DNA from: Microbacterium hominis NBRC 15708
GTDB taxonomy: Bacteria; Actinomycetota; Actinomycetes; Actinomycetales; Microbacteriaceae
NCBI RefSeq assembly: GCF_001592125.1
Contig: NZ_BCWI01000001.1
Span: forward strand, 310,001-374,000
Length of the DNA: 64,000 nucleotides
Reading direction: 5' to 3'
Shown: in pieces, positions 37,669 to 46,524 of the stretch
Numbering within the stretch: position 1 is the stretch's first letter
Layout: the number at the start of each line of letters is the position of its first letter
Notes under the pieces: generated by a model
What the model was told of the DNA's origin: nothing
Seen by the model: the letters and a program-made list of their open reading frames with translations, nothing else
Database searches by the model: none
Made by a program: the position numbers and the translations under genes

Positions 37669-38284
37669 CGGCACGCTCCGGACGGGCCGGCCCCAGCTGC
37701 GCCAGCGCGAGCTTGAGCAGCGAGGGCACGGATCGACGATCGGCGTCGCCCGCGGCATCCACCACGATCGCGACGGCCTCGACGCTGGTGCGCTCGTTCC
37801 AGCCCAGTGCGGTGAGGGCGGCGACCACCTGGCCGGCGATGTCGTTGCCCGCGGATGCCGCGGGCGTCGCCGTCGCGCCGACCCCCGCCGGCAGCTTGCC
37901 GGCGAGCTGCACCACGATGAGCTTCGCGGTCTTGGGGCCGATGCCCGACACGCGGCGGAAGGGAGCGTCGTCCTCGGCGGCCACGGCGTCGGCGATCTGC
38001 GCCACGCTCAGGGAGGACAGCACGCCCAGAGCCGACTTCGGACCCACGCCGGACACGCTGAGCAGATGCTGGAACACCGTCAGCTCCTGCCGCTCGGCGA
38101 AGCCGAAGAGGGAGAGCGCATCCTCGCGGACGATGAGCGCGGTGTGCAGCATCGCGTCGTCGCCGATGTGGAGGGCGCGGGCGACCTGGGCGGGCACGGC
38201 GACGCTGAAGCCGACGCCGCCGACCTCGAGGATCGCCGACTCCGAGTCGAGGTGCAGCACGCGGCCGCGCAGCGAGGAGATCAT
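37661..38284 (-). CDS. ruvA: Holliday junction DNA-binding protein RuvA
   Basis: Tetrameric protein that grips the four-way junction and loads RuvB. The 207 residues have the N-terminal OB fold ([20 protein letters not shown]), the helix-hairpin-helix pair ([39 protein letters not shown]) and the C-terminal RuvB-binding domain after a flexible linker. It follows ruvC by 58 bases and overlaps ruvB. Confidence 0.96.
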   Translation of the reverse strand: MISSLRGRVLHLDSESAILEVGGVGFSVAVPAQVARALHIGDDAMLHTALIVREDALSLFGFAERQELTVFQHLLSVSGVGPKSALGVLSSLSVAQIADAVAAEDDAPFRRVSGIGPKTAKLIVVQLAGKLPAGVGATATPAASAGNDIAGQVVAALTALGWNERTSVEAVAIVVDAAGDADRRSVPSLLKLALAQLGPARPERAGV

Positions 38285-38342
38285 GCCACCACCCTAGACA
38301 CCGGTTCGCAGATTTGTTCGATCGACACGCGCCCCGGCCGCC

Positions 38343-38909
38343 TCAGCGTCGGCTCGCGCGTTCGGCCTCCGCCCATGCGCGCTGGGCGGGCGTGAGGGTT
38401 TCGCCCGTGCCGCCCGCGACCGGCGTCCCCCGCCGCCATCCGTGGCAGAGGGCGATCGCGAGCGCATCGGCGGCATCGGCGGGCTGGGGCAGTGCGTCGA
38501 GGCGCAGCACGCGGGCCACCATGGTCTGCACCTGGAGCTTGTCGGCCGAGCCGTAGCCGGTGATGGCCGCCTTCACCTCCGAGGGCGTGTGCGTCGCGGC
38601 GGGAAGTCCGTGCTCGGCCGCGAGCAGCAGCGCGATGCCGCTGGCCTGCGCCGTGCCCATGACCGTGCTGCGGTTCTGCTGCGCGAACACGCGCTCCACG
38701 GCGACGACGTCGGGTCGGTGCGCCGCGAGCACCTCGCGCAGCCCCGCCGCGATGAGCGCGAGCCGCTCCGACACCGGCAGATCCGCGCCCGAGCGCACCA
38801 CCCCGACGTGGACGAGGGTCGCGGACCGGTCGGCCCGCACGTCGACCACGCCGACGCCGCAGCGGGTCAGGCCGGGGTCGATGCCGAGGATGCGGAGAGC
38901 GGATGCCAC
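38343..38909 (-). CDS. ruvC: Holliday junction resolvase RuvC
   Basis: A dimeric endonuclease that cuts Holliday junctions. The 188 residues begin with LRILGIDPGLTRCGVG, whose D11 is the first catalytic acid. VAVERVFAQQNRSTVMGTAQ carries the glutamate, and DAADALAIALCH the final aspartate. The GTG at 38909 has TAGCGT exactly 6 bases upstream and no ribosome-binding site, which indicates leaderless initiation independent of yebC. A repeat array fills the space to yebC. Confidence 0.95.
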   Translation of the reverse strand: MASALRILGIDPGLTRCGVGVVDVRADRSATLVHVGVVRSGADLPVSERLALIAAGLREVLAAHRPDVVAVERVFAQQNRSTVMGTAQASGIALLLAAEHGLPAATHTPSEVKAAITGYGSADKLQVQTMVARVLRLDALPQPADAADALAIALCHGWRRGTPVAGGTGETLTPAQRAWAEAERASRR

Positions 38910-38941
38910 TCCCCCACGCTAAGCGCCGATGGCTGCGGACG

Positions 38942-39231
38942 GCGTTTCGACTCGCGGCTTCGCCGCTCGCTCAACGACCGGTTCTCCCGCTCCCCCCGGT
39001 CGTTGAGCGAGCGGAGCGAATCGCCCCCCGGTCGTTGAGCGAGCCGCCCCCCGGTCGTTGAGCGAGCGGAGCGAGTCGAAACGCGGTCGTTGAGCGAGCC
39101 GCCGCCCCCGGTCGTTGAGCGAGCGCAGCGAATAGCCCCCCGGTCGTTGAGCGAGCGCAGCGAGTCGAAACGCGGTCGTTGAGCGAGCCGCCCCCCGGTC
39201 GTTGAGCGAGCGGAGCGAGTCGAAACGCGGT
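38942..39231. repeat. REP-like repeat array, locus 1 (eight direct units and one inverted)
   Basis: Eight forward copies of GGTCGTTGAGCGAGC begin at 38998, 39030, 39053, 39085, 39110, 39142, 39174 and 39197. Most are followed by GGAGCGAGTCGAAACGC or shorter variants. One inverted copy at 38944-38982 has an internal GCGGC-TTC-GCCGC hairpin. Unit spacing alternates between about 23 and 32 bases. The array starts directly at the yebC stop and ends before the ruvC promoter; no other gene is seen in this gap of about 320 bases. Confidence 0.9.
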
Positions 39232-39990
39232 CTACTCGTCGTTCTCGAGCTCGGCCTGCACCTCGGCGCTGAGGTCGAAGTTGCTGAAGACGTTCTGCAC
39301 GTCGTCGCTGTCCTCGAGGGCGTCGATCAGGCGGAAGATCTTGCGCGCGGTCTCCGCGTCGATCTCGACCTTGAGGTTCGGCACGAACTCCACGTCGGCC
39401 GACTCGTACTCGATGCCGGCATCCGTCAGCGCGGAGCGCACCGCCACGAGGTCGGAGGCCTCGGTGATGACCTCGAAGCCCTGAGCGTGCGGCTCGATCT
39501 CCTCGGCGCCGGCCTCGAGGGCCGCGAGCATCACGTCGTCCTCGCTCGTGCCCTCCTCGGAGACCACGATGACGCCCTTGCGGGTGAAGTTGTAGGCGAC
39601 CGAGCCGGGGTCGGCGAGCGTGCCGCCGTTGCGGCTGAGCGCGGTGCGCACCTCCGCGGCGGCGCGGTTCTTGTTGTCGGTCAGACACTCGATCATCAGC
39701 GCGACGCCGTTCGGGCCGTAGCCCTCGTACATGATCGAGGAGTACTCGACCGACTCGCCGCCGATGCCGGCGCCGCGCTTGATCGCGCGGTCGATGTTGT
39801 CCTTCGGAACGGACGTCTTCTTGGCTTTCAGGACCGCATCGAAGAGGGTCGGGTTGCCCTGGAGGTCCGGGCCGCCGAGCTTGGCGGCGACTTCGATGTT
39901 CTTGATGAGCTTCGCCCACGACTTGGCGCGGCGGGAGTCGATGACCGCCTTCTTGTGCTTGGTCGTGGCCCATTTGGAGTGTCCGGACAT
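39232..39990 (-). CDS. yebC: YebC/PmpR-family protein
   Basis: A 252-residue member of the YebC/PmpR family, described as transcription regulators and more recently linked to translation of difficult motifs. [19 protein letters not shown] is the diagnostic N-terminus. [17 protein letters not shown] and VEFVPN are further signatures. TAAACT lies 7 bases before the ATG, and GGAGA lies within that gap, so both leaderless and standard initiation are possible. It is normally beside ruvC; here the repeat array lies between them. Confidence 0.95.
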   Translation of the reverse strand: MSGHSKWATTKHKKAVIDSRRAKSWAKLIKNIEVAAKLGGPDLQGNPTLFDAVLKAKKTSVPKDNIDRAIKRGAGIGGESVEYSSIMYEGYGPNGVALMIECLTDNKNRAAAEVRTALSRNGGTLADPGSVAYNFTRKGVIVVSEEGTSEDDVMLAALEAGAEEIEPHAQGFEVITEASDLVAVRSALTDAGIEYESADVEFVPNLKVEIDAETARKIFRLIDALEDSDDVQNVFSNFDLSAEVQAELENDE

Positions 39991-40024
39991 GATCTCCAGT
40001 TTACTCAGGCGACACCGCTGCTTC

Positions 40025-40558
40025 TCAGCGCAGGATCTTGACGAGTGTGCGCAGGTTGCGCGTCGTGGTCGTGGGCTTGTACTCGGACCGGCCGAGCAGC
40101 CTGCCGAACGGCGTGTCCAGCGTGCGTCCCTTCTCGGGGCTCCAGTAGACGACGCCGAATCCGGGCTGTGTGGGGTCTTCTGCAGGGTCGAGGGATGCCG
40201 CGGCATCCACCAGCGCGTCGCGCACCGCCAGTTCGCTGCAGAAGACGACGTAGGGCTGTCGGGTCTCGTCGTCGGCGTCGAACGGGTACGTGGTCGTCGC
40301 GGCTTCCAGCTCGTCGAGCGTGATGAGCACGATCCACGCGTCGTAGTCGAACTGCTCCAGCAGAGCCGCCTCGATCCGCGCCTTGAGGTCGGCCCGTCCC
40401 GTGACGTCCACGTCGGTCGAGAAGCGGGCGTTGCCGCTGGCGAGCACCGTCTTCACGTCGTCGAATCCGAGCCGGCGCAGCAGCGCGGCCAGGTCCGCGC
40501 TGCGGATCGTGATGCCGTTGACGTTCACGCCGCGAAGCAGCGCCACCCAGGTCGTCAT
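40025..40558 (-). CDS. DUF1697 protein
   Basis: A 177-residue protein matching the DUF1697 family at its start ([14 protein letters not shown]), at [20 protein letters not shown], and in the YWSPEKGRT region. The function is unknown. TAACGT lies 6 bases before the ATG with no ribosome-binding site, which indicates a leaderless message. It is independent of its neighbours, with 34 bases to yebC and 46 to the lipoprotein stop. Confidence 0.85.
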   Translation of the reverse strand: MTTWVALLRGVNVNGITIRSADLAALLRRLGFDDVKTVLASGNARFSTDVDVTGRADLKARIEAALLEQFDYDAWIVLITLDELEAATTTYPFDADDETRQPYVVFCSELAVRDALVDAAASLDPAEDPTQPGFGVVYWSPEKGRTLDTPFGRLLGRSEYKPTTTTRNLRTLVKILR

Positions 40559-40604
40559 GCCGCCACGTTAGCCCGCCGCACCGACACCACACGCTCGAGG
40601 ACGG

Positions 40605-41411
40605 TCAGTGGGGCGGGCGCAGGTCGCTGAGCGCGGTCGTTCCGCGGCAGCCGAGCTCGCCCGGCTGCAGGTACACGCGCGGCGCGTACACCCGCTCGGT
40701 CACGCCATCCACGCGGCGCACGAGCACGCATCTGCTCTCGGTGCCCATCGAGGCTCCGAGCGCGCCGTCGGCGGTCCGCACGACCTCGAGCGGGGCGAGG
40801 TGCTCGTAGGGGCCGGTGGGCGGGGTGAGTCGGGCCAGGATCGCGCTCTCCAGCTCGCTCGTCGAGGCCGTCGCAGAAGCGTCGCCGACCACCGCGAGGA
40901 TCGCGTCGGCCGCCTCCTCGGGGACCACGAACACCGGAGAGGTGTCGGGTGGCGCCGTCACGGCCGCCGCTCCGTCGGGGCAGTCGATCGTGCGGACCGG
41001 GCTGGGAGCGCCCCACGGCCGCTCGTGAGCGACGGCGCCGTACCTCGTGAAGTCGACGGCGTAGCACGACGTGCTCGACACGGTGTCGGCGGACCACATA
41101 TCGGTGCTGCGTGCGGTCATCTCGACGCGGAAGGACAGCGTGCCGAGCGGGTCGATCGGCTCCTGCGCGGTCTGCGGCGTGATGCCGATGAGGGTGATCG
41201 TGCTCCGGTCGCCGGTGGCCTCCGTGGCCAGCCGCGCCCATCCGTCGATGTCGGATGCCTGCCGGGGTGAGATCTCCCCGACGAGCCACGCGACCGCGTC
41301 GCGCGCGGCCGCGTCCGCCGGGTTCTCGGGGGCCGCGCATCCCGCGAGGAGGACGACCGAGGCCGCACCCGCCACCGCGCTTCCGATCATCCGCGATGCG
41401 CGTCGTGCCAT
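40605..41411 (-). CDS. Predicted lipoprotein
   Basis: A 268-residue secreted lipoprotein. The N-terminus has basic residues, a hydrophobic core and the lipobox LLAGC with C25 as the lipidated cysteine. The mature part has several cysteines (SSTSCYAVDF, RTIDCPDG, ESRCVLVR, GELGCRG) that could pair outside the cell. I recognise no enzymatic domain. TAGGAT lies 6 bases before the ATG, another leaderless start. It lies between pdxT and the DUF1697 gene and has no clear functional link to either. Confidence 0.85.
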   Translation of the reverse strand: MARRASRMIGSAVAGAASVVLLAGCAAPENPADAAARDAVAWLVGEISPRQASDIDGWARLATEATGDRSTITLIGITPQTAQEPIDPLGTLSFRVEMTARSTDMWSADTVSSTSCYAVDFTRYGAVAHERPWGAPSPVRTIDCPDGAAAVTAPPDTSPVFVVPEEAADAILAVVGDASATASTSELESAILARLTPPTGPYEHLAPLEVVRTADGALGASMGTESRCVLVRRVDGVTERVYAPRVYLQPGELGCRGTTALSDLRPPH

Positions 41412-41454
41412 GGTGCGATCCTACGCAGCCGCCTCTGCGGGTCGCAGCATCCGC

Positions 41455-42057
41455 TCAGCGCGCGCGGGCGGCGACGAGGTCGAGCAACAGTGCGTGGAAG
41501 CGCGTCTCCCCCGACATCTCGGGATGGAAGGCGGTGCCGAGCAGTGCCCCCTGGCGCACGGCGACGACCGCCCCGTCCGGCAGGGAGGCCAGCACCTCGA
41601 CGTCGGGTCCGGTCTCCACCACCCGCGGTGCGCGGATGAAGGTGGCCGAGACCGGCTCATCGAATCCCGCGACCGCGAGCTCCGTCTCGAAGGAGTCGAC
41701 CTGCGACCCGAACGCGTTGCGCTGCACGGTGACGTCGAGTCCGCCGAAGGTCTCCTGTCCACGGATGCCGTCGGTGATGCGATCCGCCAGCAGGATGAGC
41801 CCCGCGCACGTGCCGTACACCGGCATCCCCTCCGCGATCGCGGCGCGGATCGGCTGCTGCAGGCCGAAGGTGCGCGCCAGCTTGTCGATCACGCTGGACT
41901 CGCCGCCCGGGATGACCAGACCGGAGACGGCGGCCAGCTCGGCCGGCCGGCGCACCGCGACCACCTCCGCTCCCAGCGTCTCGAGGCTCCGGACGTGCTC
42001 GCGGACGTCTCCCTGGAGGGCGAGGACGCCGACTCGCGGCATCCCCGTCGTCACCAT
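41455..42057 (-). CDS. pdxT: Pyridoxal 5'-phosphate synthase glutaminase subunit
   Basis: Supplies ammonia from glutamine to PdxS. The 200 residues show [18 protein letters not shown], the nucleophile C84 in [10 protein letters not shown], and [11 protein letters not shown] near the C-terminus with the catalytic histidine. The ATG at 42057 overlaps the pdxS stop by 7 bases. An internal ATG five codons on is the alternative. It is coupled to pdxS. Confidence 0.95.
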   Translation of the reverse strand: MVTTGMPRVGVLALQGDVREHVRSLETLGAEVVAVRRPAELAAVSGLVIPGGESSVIDKLARTFGLQQPIRAAIAEGMPVYGTCAGLILLADRITDGIRGQETFGGLDVTVQRNAFGSQVDSFETELAVAGFDEPVSATFIRAPRVVETGPDVEVLASLPDGAVVAVRQGALLGTAFHPEMSGETRFHALLLDLVAARAR

Positions 42058-42941
42058 CCGCGCTCGGCGAGGCGGTGCGGCGCCGGGAGGTCGGAGACGT
42101 TGATGCCGACCATCGCCTCGCCCAGGCCCCGGGACACGTCGGCGATGACGGCCGCGTCGTCGAAGAAGGTGGTCGCCTTCACGATCGCGGCGGCCCGGGC
42201 GGCCGGGTTACCGCTCTTGAAGATGCCCGAGCCGACGAACACGCCGTCGGCGCCCAGCTGCATCATCATCGCGGCATCCGCGGGTGTGGCGACGCCGCCG
42301 GCGACGAACAGGACCACAGGGAGCGTCCCGGTCTCCGCGATCTCGGCGACCAGATCGTAGGGGGCCTGCAGCTCCTTGGCGGCGACGTAGAGCTCGTCGC
42401 GCGACAGCGCCCCGAGCGCGGCGATCTCGCCGCGGATCTTGCGGATGTGCTTCATCGCCTCGGAGACGTCGCCGGTGCCGGCTTCGCCCTTGGAGCGGAT
42501 CATCGCCGCACCCTCGGTGATGCGCCGGAGGGCCTCGCCGAGGTTGGTGGCGCCGCAGACGAAGGGGACGGAGAAGTCCCACTTGTCGATGTGGTTGACG
42601 TAGTCGGCGGGAGAGAGCACCTCGGACTCGTCGATGTAGTCGACGCCGAGCTCCTGGAGAACCTGCGCCTCCACGAAGTGGCCGATGCGGGCCTTCGCCA
42701 TGACCGGGATCGAGACCGCCTCGATGATGCCGTCGATCATGTCGGGGTCGCTCATCCGCGACACGCCGCCCTGGGCGCGGATGTCGGCGGGCACGCGCTC
42801 GAGTGCCATGACAGCGACGGCCCCGGCATCCTCGGCGATCTTCGCCTGATCGGGGGTGACGACGTCCATGATGACGCCGCCCTTGAGCATCTCGGCGAGT
42901 CCCCGCTTGACGCGGGACGATCCGGTGACGGGAGTGGACAC
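42051..42941 (-). CDS. pdxS: Pyridoxal 5'-phosphate synthase lyase subunit
   Basis: Builds PLP from ribose 5-phosphate, glyceraldehyde 3-phosphate and ammonia. The 296 residues include [18 protein letters not shown] with D26, and [13 protein letters not shown] with K83, the Schiff-base lysine. [20 protein letters not shown] is a further signature. The GTG at 42941 is fixed by GAAGGAG 7 bases upstream. It diverges from pdxR across an 83-base region that holds a perfect palindrome. Confidence 0.97.
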   Translation of the reverse strand: MSTPVTGSSRVKRGLAEMLKGGVIMDVVTPDQAKIAEDAGAVAVMALERVPADIRAQGGVSRMSDPDMIDGIIEAVSIPVMAKARIGHFVEAQVLQELGVDYIDESEVLSPADYVNHIDKWDFSVPFVCGATNLGEALRRITEGAAMIRSKGEAGTGDVSEAMKHIRKIRGEIAALGALSRDELYVAAKELQAPYDLVAEIAETGTLPVVLFVAGGVATPADAAMMMQLGADGVFVGSGIFKSGNPAARAAAIVKATTFFDDAAVIADVSRGLGEAMVGINVSDLPAPHRLAERGW

Positions 42942-42976
42942 GGCGGGCTCCTTCGGGAGGGTTCGGATGCCGGATA

Positions 42977-43017
42977 TTGGCCTAGGCCAAAACGTAGCAT
43001 GATCTGTCACATAGACT
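42977..43017. promoter_or_regulatory. pdxS-pdxR control region: 14-bp palindrome and pdxR -10 box
   Basis: TTGGCCTAGGCCAA at 42977-42990 is a perfect palindrome in the 83-base gap between divergent pdxS and pdxR. TAGACT at 43012-43017 lies 7 bases before the pdxR GTG and marks a leaderless pdxR start. This puts the palindrome centre near position -41 of pdxR and upstream of pdxS. It is a candidate PdxR operator; MocR regulators usually bind direct repeats, so the mode is uncertain. Confidence 0.5.
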
Positions 43018-43024
43018 TCACGGT

Positions 43025-44383
43025 GTGACCAGCCCCCGCGGATCGACCACCGAGGTCCGCATCGTCGGCGCCACCGCCACCGAGATCGCCGACAGCGTCC
43101 GTCAGCACGTCGAGCGCGGCGTCCTCTCCCCCGGTGCGCCGCTGCCACCGGTGCGAGCGCTCGCCGATGAGCTCGGCGTCAACCGCAACACCGTGGTGGC
43201 CGCCTACCGCCTCCTCACCCAGGCGGGCCTGCTCGAAGCGCGCGGCCGCGCCGGCACGCGCGTCGCGGAACGCACCCCGGTCGCGCAGGAGGGCTTCGCG
43301 CGGGGCACCGTGCTCCGCGACCTCGCGGCGGGCAACCCCGACCCCGCGCTGATCCCCGACCTCCGCCCGGCTCTCGGGCGCATCGCCGGCCGGCCGGTGC
43401 TGTACGGAGAGCCCGTCATCGACCGCGATCTCGCCGCCTGGGCCGAGGCGTGGATGCGCGACGCCGTCGGTGACGACCGCGCCCTGCGCCTGACGATCAC
43501 CGGCGGCGCCTCCGATGCGATCGAGCGCCTGCTCGCACAGACGCTCACCCGCGACGACGCCGTCGCCCTCGAAGACCCCTGCTTCCTCGCGAGCCTGAAC
43601 ACCGTCCGCCTCGGTGGCTACCGCCCGGTCGCGGTTCCGGTCGACGACGAGGGCATGACCGTCGACGGCCTCCGCGCCGCGCTGGATGCCGGGGTGCGCG
43701 CCGTGCTGCTCACGCCGCGCGCCCAGAACCCGACCGGCGCCAGCCTGACGGCCGAGCGCGCCGCGGCCCTCCGCGCCCTGCTCGCGGACCACCCGTACGT
43801 GCTCGTGATCGAGGACGACCACTTCTCGCTGCTGTCCTCGCGGCCGTTCCACTCGGTGATCGCTCCCGGCCATCATCGCTGGGCGCTCATCCGCTCCGTC
43901 TCGAAGTTCCTGGGCCCCGACATGTGCCTCGCGGTCGTCGCCTCCGACCCCGACACCGCCGATCGGCTCGCGGAGCGTCTGAACCCGGGCGCCACGTGGG
44001 TCAGTCATCTGCTGCAGCGGCTTGCTCTGGAGCAGCTCACCGACGCGGAGGCCGTCGCCGCGGTGGCCGCGGCATCCGCCCACTACGCGGCGCGCAACGC
44101 CGCCGCCGCGGCGGCGCTGACCGGGCACGGCGTGCCGGTGTCGGCCGGTGACGGGCTGAGCCTCTGGGTGCCGCTGCCGGTGCCGGCACGCGCGGCATCC
44201 GAGCAGCTCATGCGCCGCGGCTGGCTGGCGCGTCCGGGCGACGAGTTCGTGCTCGAGAACGCCCACGCCGCCCGCCATCTGCGCCTCACGGTGCACGACC
44301 TGTCCGACGCCGATCTCGCGCGTCTGGCCACCGACCTGGCCGCGGCGATCCCCGCCGCAGCCGCGACTTCGAAAGCAGGATGA
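43025..44383 (+). CDS. pdxR: MocR-type PLP-dependent regulator (PdxR)
   Basis: A 452-residue regulator with an N-terminal GntR winged helix (about 18-80; [18 protein letters not shown]) and a C-terminal fold-type I aminotransferase-like domain. PLP-binding residues are present: NPTG at 235-238, D264 and K294 in SVSKFLG. PdxR proteins activate pdxST and sense PLP. Divergence from pdxS and closeness to pdxY support this role. The GTG is leaderless (see control region). pdxY begins 7 bases after its stop. Confidence 0.9.
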   Translation: MTSPRGSTTEVRIVGATATEIADSVRQHVERGVLSPGAPLPPVRALADELGVNRNTVVAAYRLLTQAGLLEARGRAGTRVAERTPVAQEGFARGTVLRDLAAGNPDPALIPDLRPALGRIAGRPVLYGEPVIDRDLAAWAEAWMRDAVGDDRALRLTITGGASDAIERLLAQTLTRDDAVALEDPCFLASLNTVRLGGYRPVAVPVDDEGMTVDGLRAALDAGVRAVLLTPRAQNPTGASLTAERAAALRALLADHPYVLVIEDDHFSLLSSRPFHSVIAPGHHRWALIRSVSKFLGPDMCLAVVASDPDTADRLAERLNPGATWVSHLLQRLALEQLTDAEAVAAVAAASAHYAARNAAAAAALTGHGVPVSAGDGLSLWVPLPVPARAASEQLMRRGWLARPGDEFVLENAHAARHLRLTVHDLSDADLARLATDLAAAIPAAAATSKAG

Positions 44384-44390
44384 TCGCCCG

Positions 44391-45242
44391 ATGAAGATCC
44401 TCTCCATCCAGTCCGCCGTCGCGTACGGACACGTCGGCAACTCGGCCGCCGTGTTCCCCTTGCAGCGCATCGGCGTCGAGGTGCTGCCGGTGTACACGGT
44501 GAACTTCTCCAATCACACCGGCTACGGAGCCTGGCGCGGACCGCTCATCTCGCCCGACGACGTCCGCGACGTCATCACCGGGATCGAGGAGCGGGGCGTC
44601 CTCGGGGAGATCGACGTCGTGCTCAGCGGCTACCAGGGCGGGGAGGGCATCGCCGACGTCATCCTCGACGCGGTCGCGCGCGTGAAGTCCGCGAACCCGG
44701 AGGCGATCTACGCGTGCGATCCGGTGATGGGCAATGCGAAGAGCGGATGCTTCGTCGCCCCCGCCATCCCGATCCTGCTGCGCGAGCGCGTCGTGCCGGC
44801 GGCCGACATCATCACGCCCAACCAGTTCGAGCTCGGCTTCCTCACGCAGACCGAGCCGGGCGACCTCGCCTCGACCCTCGCGTCGGCCGACGCCGCGCGC
44901 GCGATGGGTCCGCGCACCGTGCTCGTGACCTCGGTCGAGCGCCCCGACGCGCCGGAGGGCACGATCGAGATGCTCGCCGTGACCGACGACGGCGCGTGGA
45001 TCGTGCAGACGCCGCGCATCCCGATGAAGGCGAACGGGTCGGGCGATGTCACGGCGGCGCTGTTCACGGCCCACTACCGGGCGAGCGGTGATGCCGCGGA
45101 TGCCCTCGCGAAGACCGTGTCGAGCGTGTACGACCTGCTGCAGACGACGTTCGACGCCGGTGCGCGCGAGCTCCAGCTCGTGGAGGCGCAGGAGTTCTAC
45201 GCCCACCCGCGGCTGCAGTTCCCCGTCACGCAGGTGCGCTGA
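44391..45242 (+). CDS. pdxY: Pyridoxal kinase
   Basis: Phosphorylates pyridoxal in the PLP salvage route. The 283 residues include SIQSAVAYGHVGNSAAVFPL at the substrate site, NFSNHTGYG, YACDPVMGN, IITPNQFELGFL, and the anion-hole ANGSGDV, where serine replaces the usual threonine of GTGD. It is in an operon with pdxR, so de novo synthesis and salvage are controlled from one divergent locus. The stop is followed within 6 bases by the second repeat locus. Confidence 0.94.
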   Translation: MKILSIQSAVAYGHVGNSAAVFPLQRIGVEVLPVYTVNFSNHTGYGAWRGPLISPDDVRDVITGIEERGVLGEIDVVLSGYQGGEGIADVILDAVARVKSANPEAIYACDPVMGNAKSGCFVAPAIPILLRERVVPAADIITPNQFELGFLTQTEPGDLASTLASADAARAMGPRTVLVTSVERPDAPEGTIEMLAVTDDGAWIVQTPRIPMKANGSGDVTAALFTAHYRASGDAADALAKTVSSVYDLLQTTFDAGARELQLVEAQEFYAHPRLQFPVTQVR

Positions 45243-45247
45243 GGTTC

Positions 45248-45423
45248 GGCGTTTCGACTCGGCGCTGCGCGCCTCGCTCAACGACCGGGACTCCCCCCGC
45301 TCCCGGTCGTTGAGCGAGCGCAGCGAGTCGAGACGCGCCTCGCCCGCGTTCCCGGTCGTTGAGCGAGCGAAACGCGCCTCGCCGCGTTCCCGGTCGTTGA
45401 GCGAGCGCAGCGAGTCGAAACGC
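45248..45423. repeat. REP-like repeat array, locus 2
   Basis: The same family as at 38942-39231. One inverted unit at about 45249-45289 has an internal GGCGC-TGC-GCGCC hairpin. Three forward units begin at 45305, 45354 and 45392, the middle one shortened. The array fills the gap between convergent pdxY and the SUKH-like gene, where it could act as a terminator. Confidence 0.88.
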
Positions 45424-45433
45424 CCCCACCCCG

Positions 45434-45898
45434 TCAGAACAGGTCGTACGGCCAGCGTGCGCTGAGCTCGGGCGAGATCGCCTCCAGTGCGGCGCGGGTG
45501 CGCTCCACAGCGGTGTCGCTCGTCTCGTCAGCCGCCTCGAACGACGCGAGCACGTGCCCCACCATCAGCCACTCCGTGATCGAGAGGTGCATCGGCGCGA
45601 AGCGCGACACGGCCCTCTCGCCGTCGACGTGATCGAATAACCAGACGTCGCCGCGCGGCCCGAGCCACCATTCGTCGCCCTGGCCGTTGTCCCCGACGAT
45701 CACCCATCCCGCGGCGACCTCGAGGTCCACCCAGTACAGCGGATCCTGCCGCTCCCGCGTCTCGGTGACGGCGCGGGCGACATCGAACGCGGTGATGTCG
45801 CCGCTGAGCTCGACAGTGGATGCCGGCAGCGCCCGGAGCCGGCTCTCGTCGACGGCCAGGGGCTCGGCGCCGTCGTCAGGCCCTCCGACGCTCACCAC
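45434..45898 (-). CDS. SUKH (SMI1/KNR4)-like protein
   Basis: A 154-residue soluble acidic protein. WVIVGDNGQGDEWWLGPRGD followed by VWLFDHVDGE resembles the core of SMI1/KNR4 (SUKH) domains. These often act as immunity proteins against contact-dependent toxins but also have housekeeping roles. No toxin gene is adjacent, so an immunity role is not supported here. The GTG at 45898 is the most likely start: GAGGA lies 10 bases upstream, within the HIT stop region, and longer readings only shadow HIT. An adjacent GTG at 45895 is possible. Confidence 0.6.
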   Translation of the reverse strand: MVSVGGPDDGAEPLAVDESRLRALPASTVELSGDITAFDVARAVTETRERQDPLYWVDLEVAAGWVIVGDNGQGDEWWLGPRGDVWLFDHVDGERAVSRFAPMHLSITEWLMVGHVLASFEAADETSDTAVERTRAALEAISPELSARWPYDLF

Positions 45899-45911
45899 GA
45901 CGGCACTGTCC

Positions 45912-46511
45912 TCACGCGTGCGGCCAAGCTGAGGCGACGGCTTCGCGCACCTCGCCGAGCAACTGGGGCAGGGCCTTCGTGCGCGCGATGATCGGGAAGA
46001 AGTTCGCATCGGACGCCCACCGCGGCACGATGTGCTGGTGCAGGTGCTCGTCGACACCGGCACCCGCGACGGCACCCTGGTTCATCCCGATGTTGAAGCC
46101 GTCGCAGCGCGAGACCTCGCGCAGCACCCGCATGCCCACCTGGGTGAGCGCGCCGATCTCGGCGACCTCCTCCGCCGTCGCCTGGTCGTACGTCGCGATG
46201 TGGCGGTACGGGCACACGAGCATGTGGCCGGAGTTGTAGGGGAACAGGTTCAGCAGCACGTACGACGTGACGCCCCGGTGCACGATGAGGCCGTCGGCAT
46301 CCGACTTCTGCGGCGCCGCGCAGAACGGGCACCCCGATCCGCGGAGGGCGTCGGCGCCCGTGTTGATGTAGGCCATGCGGTGCGGCGTCCAGAGCCGCTG
46401 GAAGCCGTCGGGGACGCCGGCGAAGGCGCTCGCCTGCTCGAGAGAGGCGTCTGCGTTTCGACTCGCCTCCGGCTCGCTCGACGACCGGGGGGTCGCCTCC
46501 GGCTCGCTCAA
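45912..46511 (-). CDS. HIT-family nucleotide hydrolase/phosphorylase with repeat-encoded N-terminus
   Basis: A 199-residue HIT protein, related to the mycobacterial diadenosine tetraphosphate phosphorylase-like family (Rv2613c type). The catalytic histidine triad is HLHQH at 156-160. A CPFC pair at 61-64 may bind zinc. FQRLWTPHRMAYI (37-49) is conserved in the family, so the protein must start upstream of it. The only start codon in that frame is TTG at 46511, inside a copy of the repeat family, with GAGAGGG about 9 bases before it. Residues 1-21 are thus repeat-derived. It follows thrS by 13 bases, probably as one operon. Confidence 0.8.
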   Translation of the reverse strand: MSEPEATPRSSSEPEASRNADASLEQASAFAGVPDGFQRLWTPHRMAYINTGADALRGSGCPFCAAPQKSDADGLIVHRGVTSYVLLNLFPYNSGHMLVCPYRHIATYDQATAEEVAEIGALTQVGMRVLREVSRCDGFNIGMNQGAVAGAGVDEHLHQHIVPRWASDANFFPIIARTKALPQLLGEVREAVASAWPHA

Positions 46512-46520
46512 CGACCGGAC
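46453..46520. repeat. REP-like repeats, locus 3, overlapping the HIT start
   Basis: Two inverted units of the same family: about 46453-46489 (GCGTTTCGACTCGCC... to CGACGACCGG) and 46492-46520 (TCGCCTCCGGCTCGCTCAAC). Read on the minus strand, each gives the peptide S-E-P-E-A. The conserved TTG of the unit is the HIT start codon. Confidence 0.85.
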
Positions 46521-46524
46521 CCTC

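Noticed and set aside
38942..39231. CRISPR array
   Set aside because: The repeats are regularly phrased, but spacing alternates between about 23 and 32 bases, the units are trimmed differently, spacers are nearly identical GC-rich fillers, and no cas genes are in the window.
38867..39973. Long open frame running through the repeat array and antisense or alternative frame of yebC
   Set aside because: Its central part is only translated repeat units, and its N-terminal part is another frame of yebC. The repeat unit has no stop in several frames, which explains the open stretch.
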